In this document: positions 1-4,217 of the stretch, in pieces | Layout of the letters: each line of letters opens with the position of its first letter | Position numbering within the stretch: the stretch's first letter is position 1 | Source of the DNA: Lentisphaerota bacterium | GTDB lineage: Bacteria; Verrucomicrobiota; Kiritimatiellia; RFP12; UBA3636 | Direction: 5' to 3' | DNA: 5,919 nucleotides | NCBI GenBank assembly: GCA_012514445.1 | Contig: JAAZAI010000149.1 | Span: forward strand, 1-5,919 | Notes under the pieces: model-generated | Seen by the model: only the letters and a program-made list of their open reading frames with translations | Database searches by the model: none | Told to the model about the DNA's origin: nothing | Translations under genes and position numbers: made by a program

Positions 1-14
1 AGGGGGAGGTTGGT

Positions 15-39
15 CTTTGCGTTCTTTGCGCTCTTTGCG
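15..39. repeat. 9-nt tandem repeat, CTTTGCGTT type (three units)
   Basis: Three CTTTGCG cores start at 15, 24 and 33, each followed by a 2-nt variable linker, so the period is exactly 9. Read on the minus strand the unit is CGCAAAGAA or CGCAAAGAG. This is one of four related blocks around the GxxExxY gene. From memory, arrays of this kind are frequent between genes in PVC-group and other environmental genomes; their function is not known to me. Confidence 0.75.
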
Positions 40-76
40 GTTGAAGAAGTTCGTCATGGGGGTGGGGAAGTTTGAC

Positions 77-94
77 CGCAGAGAACGCAGAGAA
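77..94. repeat. 9-nt tandem repeat, CGCAGAGAA type (two units)
   Basis: Two exact copies of CGCAGAGAA lie at 77-85 and 86-94 on the plus strand. They differ from the 15-39 block by one base per unit (CGCAGAGAA against CGCAAAGAA) and point the opposite way. The two blocks thus form a divergent inverted pair downstream of the GxxExxY gene. Confidence 0.75.
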
Positions 95-108
95 ACGTTG
101 TGTATGTT

Positions 109-531
109 TTAGCCTTGTGGTTCTTGCGTGCTTTGCGGGTGAAGATTGTCGCCCTGGCGCAGCGCAAACTTGCGGATCTGGAACTTGAACGAGCCGAAGT
201 TGATCAGCAGACCGTGTCCCTTGCGAGACGATTTCAGATAGCCGAGAATCTGCGCTTCGTGCTCCGGCGCCAAGGCTTTGGCGGCTTTCAGTTCGATGAC
301 GAGTTCGTCCTCGACCAGCAAGTCCGCGAAGTACTCGCCAATCTCCGTGCCGTCTTCGTCGAAGACACGAATCTGAGCTTGCTGCTCAGCCCGCAGGCCT
401 GCCTTGCGAAGGCGATGCCCCAAGGCATTTTCGTACACCTTCTCCAAATGCCCATGTCCATGGTAGACATGGATGTCGTATGCGACCTGACGGACTCGGG
501 CGCACAGATCCATGATTGCCTGATCGTTCAT
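109..531 (-). CDS. GxxExxY family protein (PD-(D/E)XK-like fold)
   Basis: A 140-residue protein of the GxxExxY family (formerly TIGR04256), a small group related to PD-(D/E)XK nucleases whose biological role is not settled. The signature is visible as Gly27-x-x-Glu30-x-x-Tyr33 in the stretch GHLEKVY. A nuclease-like core follows: Asp70, then Glu80-Leu-Lys82 in VIELKA, then Gln94 to Tyr98 in QILGY. The family's usual C-terminal block is seen as LLINFGS, about residues 108-114. The ATG at 531 is preceded by a GAGGGA ribosome-binding site 9 nt upstream (541-546), which supports this start. Residues from about 125 on (RQGDNLHPQS and after) run past the normal end of the fold and are encoded by repeat sequence. 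It is a single gene with no partner in the window; repeats lie on both sides. Family assignment is firm; nuclease activity is inference. Confidence 0.88.
   Translation of the reverse strand: MNDQAIMDLCARVRQVAYDIHVYHGHGHLEKVYENALGHRLRKAGLRAEQQAQIRVFDEDGTEIGEYFADLLVEDELVIELKAAKALAPEHEAQILGYLKSSRKGHGLLINFGSFKFQIRKFALRQGDNLHPQSTQEPQG
118..140. repeat. degenerate 9-nt repeat block inside the 3' end of the GxxExxY gene
   Basis: On the minus strand this reads CGCAAAGCACGCAAGAACCA, a degenerate form of the CGCAAAGAA unit with one base lost. It lies inside the coding sequence and supplies part of the C-terminal tail (HPQSTQEP), so the gene appears to have read into the repeat until it met a stop. Confidence 0.55.
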
Positions 532-544
532 CTCTCGCTCTCCC

Positions 545-572
545 TCTTTGCGTTCTCCGTGTTCCTTGGGGT
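545..572. repeat. degenerate 9-nt repeat block upstream of the GxxExxY gene
   Basis: On the minus strand this reads AAGGAACACGGAGAACGCAAAG, just before the ribosome-binding site of the GxxExxY gene. It shares the CGCAAAG and GGAGAACGC words with the blocks on the other side of the gene, so the gene is flanked by the same repeat family at both ends. Confidence 0.55.
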
Positions 573-623
573 GGATCTCCCTTTCGTTTTCTCGGTCAAC
601 AACCCCTTTCTATCAACGTGCAG

Positions 624-632
624 AATATAGCA
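624..632 (-). promoter_or_regulatory. possible extended -10 promoter for the GxxExxY gene
   Basis: The minus strand reads TGCTATATT, an extended -10 element (TGn plus TATATT), about 93 nt upstream of the ATG. I see no good -35 hexamer at 16-18 nt, which extended -10 promoters can tolerate. Identification is by pattern only. Confidence 0.3.
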
Positions 633-665
633 CTTCAGCCATGCGGACGCCATTGAAAACGGGGA

Positions 666-691
666 GGCCAGGGTAATCGGCCAGGGTAATT
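666..691. repeat. 13-bp tandem duplication
   Basis: GGCCAGGGTAATC at 666-678 is followed directly by GGCCAGGGTAATT at 679-691, differing only in the last base. Because 13 is not a multiple of 3, such a duplication would have shifted the frame of any gene it arose in. Confidence 0.6.
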
Positions 692-749
692 GGTCTGTCG
701 ATCGGGGCCTCGGGAATGAGCTTGTCAGTGATGTCTGGCGGGCGGGTTT

Positions 750-825
750 CTGGAATGTTGGAAGACTGGAAAACTGAAAACGTCCACCCACCATTCCAGC
801 ATTCCACCATCCCAACTTTCCACCC
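750..825. repeat. TGGAATG-type inverted repeat element
   Basis: The left arm (751-771) holds TGGAATG, TTGGAAG and ACTGGAAA units. The right arm (about 790-821) holds the reverse-complement words CATTCCA, GCATTCCA, CCATCCCA and ACTTTCCA. Each arm is a short degenerate tandem array with a period near 8-9, and the arms face each other across about 18 nt, so the element could form an imperfect hairpin. It is intergenic and lies between the possible remnant and the AbiE control region. From memory, similar arrays recur between genes in PVC-group and related MAGs. Confidence 0.55.
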
Positions 826-876
826 CTTTGCCGCGATCTCAAGCGACCCCAGAGGCTGGCCCACAACAAAAAGAGC

Positions 877-906
877 TTGCATTAAACTGTCAGAATATGA
901 CAGTAT
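877..906 (+). promoter_or_regulatory. possible promoter of the abiE operon
   Basis: TTGCAT (877-882) resembles a -35 box, and CAGTAT (901-906) is a weak -10 at 18-nt spacing. If this is correct, transcription would start near the ATG at 914, and the antitoxin mRNA would have almost no leader, matching the lack of a Shine-Dalgarno sequence there. The operator-like palindrome (886-904) fills the spacer and overlaps the -10. Confidence 0.35.
886..904. promoter_or_regulatory. candidate AbiEi operator (7+5+7 palindrome)
   Basis: ACTGTCA (886-892), GAATA spacer, TGACAGT (898-904): perfect 7-bp arms ending 9 nt before the antitoxin ATG. AbiEi antitoxins studied in Streptococcus agalactiae bind inverted repeats upstream of their own operon and repress it. 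The position, symmetry and overlap with the likely promoter make this the obvious candidate site here. The link to AbiEi is inference. Confidence 0.6.
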
Positions 907-913
907 CTTGCAC

Positions 914-1552
914 ATGCAGACCTTGACTGAAATTGCCGTCGAGAAGGCGAGGGAAGGGATCTTCACGCGCCTTGAGGCGGCGTGTTGGATCAACGGCGGC
1001 GACGACCGGTTGAACGCCCTGATCAAACGCGCCGTCGGCTCCCGCGAAGTCTGGCGGATTTGCAGAGGGCTCTATTGCCTGGACCGGCGCCATCTCCGAA
1101 CCCCCGTCAACCCCCTGTCGCTGGCGCAGCACATCTACGGACCCAGCTACATCAGCCTGGAGTCCGCATTGTCGCACCACGGATGGATTCCCGAGGCCGT
1201 CTACACGATCACCAGCGCTTCGATGAAACGCTCACGCTCGTTCGAAACCCCCTTGGGCCCGTTCAGCTTCGTCCGCATCCCCCAGTCTCGATTCTTCGGC
1301 GGCGTCAGCCGGATCGAAACTGGGGGCGGTCGAAGTTTTCTGATGGCGGATCCGCTCAAGGCCTTGGCCGACTATGTCTGCGCACACAACTGCCGTTGGA
1401 CTTCCGCGGACCCGGTGATCGATTCGCTTCGCGTCGACGAGCAGTCGCTGGGCGAATTGAAGTCGGCCGATTTCGATCTGCTAGTCGGCCACTACCGCGC
1501 CGCCAACGTCCAGCGCTTTCTGGAAGGCTTGAGGAGGGATCTGAAACGATGA
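914..1552 (+). CDS. abiEi: AbiEi-like type IV antitoxin / transcriptional regulator
   Basis: A 212-residue protein of the AbiEi antitoxin group. In AbiE systems it neutralises the AbiEii toxin without direct binding and represses the operon. Residues 1-60 look like the N-terminal winged helix: a basic, helix-rich stretch (EGIFTRLEAACWI, residues 14-26) followed by the wing-like WRICRGLYCL (47-56). The middle block has the typical family pattern, YISLESALSHHGWIPE (79-94), then PLGPFSFVRIP (113-123). ADPLKALADYV (145-155) corresponds to the conserved 'A-P-KAL-D' segment. The frame stays open upstream to about 716, but that part runs through intergenic repeats, so the ATG at 914 is chosen. No Shine-Dalgarno is visible before it, consistent with a very short or absent leader. 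Its stop overlaps the toxin start by ATGA, the usual translational coupling of these pairs. Family call is from pattern recognition, strongly supported by the neighbour. Confidence 0.87.
   Translation: MQTLTEIAVEKAREGIFTRLEAACWINGGDDRLNALIKRAVGSREVWRICRGLYCLDRRHLRTPVNPLSLAQHIYGPSYISLESALSHHGWIPEAVYTITSASMKRSRSFETPLGPFSFVRIPQSRFFGGVSRIETGGGRSFLMADPLKALADYVCAHNCRWTSADPVIDSLRVDEQSLGELKSADFDLLVGHYRAANVQRFLEGLRRDLKR
1532..1537 (+). promoter_or_regulatory. strong ribosome-binding site for the toxin gene
   Basis: AGGAGG lies 11 nt before the ATG at 1549, inside the end of the antitoxin gene. It fixes the toxin start at 1549, although the frame is open far upstream. It contrasts with the antitoxin gene, which has no visible site. 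Confidence 0.75.
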
Positions 1553-2403
1553 GCGTCAAAGTGGTTCAAGAACGTTTGGACTCGTGCAACTGCCGTTCAT
1601 CGCTGGATGAAGAACAGGTTTTGCGCGAGATCACCCAGGAAATCATCCTCGCCGCCCTTGGACGGAGCGATTTCTTCAAGCGGGCGGGTTTCCAAGGTGG
1701 AACCTGCCTGCGCATCTTCCACAGCCTGAACCGGTTTTCGGAGGATTTGGATTTTGCGCTTTGCAAACCCGACGGATCCTTCGCGCTGGCGCCCTACCTC
1801 AAGGACGTCCAGCGCGAGCTCGTCGCCTACGGCTACGCCTTGGAGATCGATGATCGATCCGCAGCCGGCCAGACGGTGAGAAAGGCTTTTCTCAAAGACG
1901 ATTCCATCGGCAGCCTGCTCCGCCTGGATTATGCGCTGAAGACGGGGCGGATGCGCAAATTGCGCATCAAGCTGGAGGTGGACGCCAACCCGCCATCAGG
2001 GGCCACCTACGCCATGCCCATCCTGGACTATCCATTTCCCGCCGCCATCCGAGTCTTCGACCTGCCCAGCCTGTTTGCCGGAAAAATTCACGCCTTGCTG
2101 TGCCGCAACTACCTGAAAGGCCGCGACTGGTACGACTTCGTCTGGTACACCGCCCGCAACGTGCCGATCAACCACGCGCTGTTGAGCGCGGCGCTCCAGC
2201 AGACGGGCCCCTGGAAGGGAAGGAATCTCCTGACGGACAATGCCTGGTGTTGCGAGCAGCTCCATGCGACGATTGAATCACTGAATTGGCATCAGGCGCG
2301 AGAAGACGTCCGGCGCTTTGTGAAACCCGCCGAATGGCCATCGCTTGAGCTTTGGTCGAGCGCGTTTTTCCACGACCAATGCCGCAAACTGGGGGGCAAC
2401 TGA
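1549..2403 (+). CDS. abiEii: AbiEii toxin, nucleotidyltransferase (type IV TA, phage defence)
   Basis: A 284-residue AbiEii / DUF1814 nucleotidyltransferase. The family transfers nucleotides to RNA; the mycobacterial relative MenT3 adds them to tRNA acceptor ends, and lactococcal and streptococcal AbiE systems cause abortive phage infection. All the main motifs are visible. Motif I is Gly50-Gly51-Thr52 with Leu54-Arg55, then Arg62, Ser64 and the metal-binding pair Asp66-x-Asp68 in RFSEDLDFAL. The second strand motif is KLEVDANPP (Lys141, Glu143, Asp145). Next come GKIHALLCR (Lys179, Arg186) and KGRDWYD (Arg192-Asp193, Asp196). Length is normal for the family and nothing is truncated, so the toxin is probably active. 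It overlaps the antitoxin gene by 4 nt. No third gene follows; a perfect palindrome lies 17 nt after the stop. The substrate in this organism cannot be read from the sequence. Confidence 0.92.
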   Translation: MSVKVVQERLDSCNCRSSLDEEQVLREITQEIILAALGRSDFFKRAGFQGGTCLRIFHSLNRFSEDLDFALCKPDGSFALAPYLKDVQRELVAYGYALEIDDRSAAGQTVRKAFLKDDSIGSLLRLDYALKTGRMRKLRIKLEVDANPPSGATYAMPILDYPFPAAIRVFDLPSLFAGKIHALLCRNYLKGRDWYDFVWYTARNVPINHALLSAALQQTGPWKGRNLLTDNAWCCEQLHATIESLNWHQAREDVRRFVKPAEWPSLELWSSAFFHDQCRKLGGN

Positions 2404-2438
2404 TGTCCAATCCATGCTCTGTCCAATGACATTGGACA
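2404..2438. repeat. TGTCCAAT repeat with perfect 19-bp palindrome
   Basis: TGTCCAAT occurs at 2404-2411 and again at 2420-2427. The second copy continues through GAC into its exact reverse complement ATTGGACA (2431-2438), giving TGTCCAATGACATTGGACA with 8-bp arms. It begins directly after the toxin stop codon. As RNA it could fold into a hairpin and act as an operon end, but the following bases (CTTTCATC) are not a proper T-tract. A protein-binding site or a dispersed REP-like element fits as well. Confidence 0.65.
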
Positions 2439-2498
2439 CTTTCATCAAGTCTCCTCCCAGGACCATAAAGGTGCTTCCGGGATTTGCGTGTGATTTTT

Positions 2499-2534
2499 CT
2501 TTGTCGAAAACCTTGTCGTAAGCTTTGTCGATCC
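2499..2534. repeat. 12-nt tandem repeat, CTTTGTCG core (three units)
   Basis: The units are CTTTGTCGAAAA (2499-2510), CCTTGTCGTAAG (2511-2522) and CTTTGTCGATCC (2523-2534), with a period of exactly 12. The same core and period recur at 5810-5845 beyond the other end of the acetylation genes. Short frames open across it on the minus strand are low-complexity products of the repeat and not genes. Confidence 0.6.
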
Positions 2535-2615
2535 CATTTTCACCGCACGGGATCGGCGTTTCTCGGCTGAACTGTCGCCACACTTACTTGGTTGAACTGA
2601 CCCGGACACATGCTC

Positions 2616-2643
2616 GATTACGATTACGATTAGGATCACGATT
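2616..2643. repeat. GATTAC hexamer array, left copy
   Basis: GATTAC, GATTAC, GATTAG, GATCAC, GATT: four and a half hexamer units with two point differences. It lies in the gap between the abiE operon and the minus-strand acetylation genes. The matching array at the right end of the window runs in the opposite direction. Confidence 0.75.
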
Positions 2644-2661
2644 CAGAGACGCCCGGGGTTT

Positions 2662-2677
2662 CGACAAAGCGACAAAG
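2662..2677. repeat. CGACAAAG 8-nt tandem repeat
   Basis: Two exact copies of CGACAAAG (2662-2669, 2670-2677) sit 5 nt beyond the stop codon of the small membrane protein gene. They are the reverse complement of the CTTTGTCG core seen at 2499-2534 and 5810-5845. Confidence 0.65.
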
Positions 2678-2682
2678 TTTTT

Positions 2683-3012
2683 CTAGTCGACCTCGCCCAT
2701 CACGGTCTGGGCGAAATGGGCCAGGAAGAACAGCTTGCCGTCGGCGCGGAAGGCGCCGTCCGGCGCGCGGTCCAGCAACGGACGCAGGCAGGTTGCCATC
2801 TGCAGGGACACGACGACGAGGACGACGAACCAGACGCGGATCCCGCCTTGGCGGGCGAAGAGCGGCACCGAGGCGAGCTTTCGGTACAGCGCGCAGGCGA
2901 GCACGACGAAGGCCGCCAGCCCGGCCAGCTCGCGCCAGCCGAGTTCTCCGGCGCGCATGGCGCGCCAGAACCCCTCGCGATCCCTCAGCAGCTTCAATGG
3001 CGATGTCTTCAT
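2683..3012 (-). CDS. small membrane protein of unknown function
   Basis: About 109 residues from the ATG at 3012; a GTG at 3042 in the same frame would give 119. The N-terminal third is soluble and charged (LLRDREGFWRAMRAGELGWR). Two hydrophobic segments follow: AGLAAFVVLACALY, and WFVVLVVVSLQMATCL about 20 residues later. The end is polar (ADGKLFFLAHFAQTV). I prefer 3012 because the likely -10 box (3057-3062) leaves only about 8 nt of leader before the GTG. The gene is the last of the minus-strand acetylation cluster, 82 nt after the AlgX-like stop. I recognise no named family. Both halves recall, from memory, the first and last parts of longer multi-span membrane proteins of Verrucomicrobiota-type genomes, so this may be a shortened version. 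No catalytic residues are evident. Confidence 0.68.
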   Translation of the reverse strand: MKTSPLKLLRDREGFWRAMRAGELGWRELAGLAAFVVLACALYRKLASVPLFARQGGIRVWFVVLVVVSLQMATCLRPLLDRAPDGAFRADGKLFFLAHFAQTVMGEVD

Positions 3013-3056
3013 GGTTCGCGGAAGACGGCGGAAGACCGTCACCCGATTAAGCTTGG

Positions 3057-3086
3057 ATTATAGCCCTCCCGGGGCGCTGAGCACAA
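3057..3086 (-). promoter_or_regulatory. likely promoter of the small membrane protein gene
   Basis: The minus strand has a perfect TATAAT -10 (3062-3057), with TTGTGC (3086-3081, 4 of 6 matches to TTGACA) 18 nt upstream. Transcription would begin near 3050, giving a leader of about 37 nt to the ATG at 3012. It lies in the 82-nt gap after the AlgX-like gene, so the small gene can be transcribed apart from the two genes before it. Confidence 0.5.
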
Positions 3087-3094
3087 GCGCTGAA

Positions 3095-4216
3095 TCATTG
3101 AGGATCGGTCAGCAGCTCGATCGCGTACTGCATTTCGCGGGGGACGCGGTCGCGGGCGAGGGCGTGGGCGGAGTAGGCGTAGACGACGAGATCGGCGCCG
3201 GCGAGGGCGCTTTCAAGTTCGCCTTGGGTGGGGAGCTGGTTGGAGAACATGACGACGTCGCGGTACGCCCCGGAGTCCTGGAGCGCTGCCAGAAGCTGGT
3301 CGCAGAAGCTGTCGCCCAGGATGACGGCCTTGCCGGGACGCGCCGTGGGCGGCGCGAAGACCGGGTGGGGATAGCGGTCGGGAACGCGGCGGTAGGGGCG
3401 CGGAAGATTGAGCAGGTCGGCGATGTCGCGATCATGGATGTCGTAAGGTTCTGACTTGTATTCCATGCCGAGGACCACGGGGGCTGGGAGGTCGTTCGTC
3501 GGCGCGACGGGGTTGATCTGTCCGATCAGGTTCGTCGCAGCCATCGCGGCGCAATAGACGGACCAGTGCGTGCCGGTGTAGGGGAACAGGACGTCGGTGT
3601 CGAGGAAGGGACGGCTGAGTTCGGCGCCGTTCACGTGCGGGATCCGGGCCGAGGCGAGAGCGTCGGATAGGCCGCCGTAGAGGTCGAAGTCGGCTGGTGC
3701 ACGGCTGAAGCGGCGGTAGCGGGCAGGGACGAGGCCGGGGCAGGCCTCCGGCTTGCTTGGGGCGAGGATGAGGCCGAAGGCGGCGCCGCGGGCTTCGACG
3801 GCGCGTTGGAGCGCGGCGGCGGTTTCGGCGAACTGGCGGCGGTGGGCGGGCGTATGGTACTTCGTCGGCGGGTTGAACAGGACGTCGAGGTAGCCGCGTT
3901 CGAAGAGGAAGCCGTCCCGACCCTGGACGACGTTGCCCGAGTAGCCGGCGTGGTAGTGGCCGAGGTTGACGGCGTCGAAGACGAGGTGCTTGAACTTGAG
4001 CAGCTCGCCGCGCCCGAAGTACTTGCGGTCGTAGTAGGCCTTGAGGTCGTTCTGGAACGCGCCGTCGAGGAAGGCTTTAGCGGAGACTGCGGGGCGAGGC
4101 GCCTTGCGTTCGAAGCCGGCGACTTGGACGAATCCCCGCAGGCCCGTCACGCAGAGCAGCGGGGCGGCGAGGGCGGCGAGGACGAGGCCGATGTAGAGGT
4201 TGCGGAGGCGTTCCAT
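3095..4216 (-). CDS. AlgX/AlgJ-like SGNH-family polysaccharide O-acetyltransferase
   Basis: A 373-residue protein of the alginate O-acetyltransferase AlgX-related group, which works outside the inner membrane and moves acetyl groups onto a polysaccharide. Residues 7-27 (YIGLVLAALAAPLLCVTGL) form a single N-terminal membrane anchor or uncleaved signal, as in AlgJ. Family landmarks are GRDGFLFERG (99-108), ILAPSKPEACPG (150-161), FPYTGTHWS (211-219) and ILGDSFCDQLLA (299-310). Ser303 in GDSF is the expected nucleophile and His217 in THW the expected general base. In Pseudomonas AlgX the base belongs to an Asp-x-His pair (Asp174, His176); here the Asp position is Gly215. Asp206 and Asp208 lie close by and could stand in. 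The ATG starts one base after the MBOAT stop (TGA-C-ATG), so the two are surely cotranscribed. The carbohydrate-binding C-terminal module of AlgX is absent. The target glycan is unknown. Confidence 0.87.
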   Translation of the reverse strand: MERLRNLYIGLVLAALAAPLLCVTGLRGFVQVAGFERKAPRPAVSAKAFLDGAFQNDLKAYYDRKYFGRGELLKFKHLVFDAVNLGHYHAGYSGNVVQGRDGFLFERGYLDVLFNPPTKYHTPAHRRQFAETAAALQRAVEARGAAFGLILAPSKPEACPGLVPARYRRFSRAPADFDLYGGLSDALASARIPHVNGAELSRPFLDTDVLFPYTGTHWSVYCAAMAATNLIGQINPVAPTNDLPAPVVLGMEYKSEPYDIHDRDIADLLNLPRPYRRVPDRYPHPVFAPPTARPGKAVILGDSFCDQLLAALQDSGAYRDVVMFSNQLPTQGELESALAGADLVVYAYSAHALARDRVPREMQYAIELLTDPQ

Positions 4217-4217
4217 G

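Larger units (their letters stand above)
613..748 (-). pseudogene. possible 3' remnant of an unidentified gene
   Basis: On the minus strand an open frame ends in TGA at 613-615. It reads through residues such as IPEAPIDRPITLADYPGLPV and then VRMAEVLYSAR. The composition looks more protein-like than the other frames here. Its 5' side runs directly into the TGGAATG repeat element at about 750, so no start codon or upstream domain belongs to it. A 13-bp tandem duplication lies inside the frame. I cannot name the family. It could be the tail of a lost gene, or chance. Confidence 0.2.

Noticed and set aside
716..913. N-terminal extension of the AbiEi frame up to 716
   Set aside because: It reads through the TGGAATG repeat element and the operator palindrome. 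The conserved winged-helix region begins at the ATG at 914.
2278..2639. Two minus-strand frames between the toxin gene and the acetylation cluster
   Set aside because: They consist of translated hexamer and CGACAAAG repeats plus the complement of the toxin's 3' end, with no recognisable domain.
2616..2677. CRISPR-like array
   Set aside because: Units are 6-12 nt and directly abutting with no spacers. This is simple tandem repetition.
3074..3090. GCGCT-N7-AGCGC stem after the AlgX-like stop as a terminator
   Set aside because: The stem is only 5 bp with no T-tract, and it overlaps the likely -35 of the next gene.
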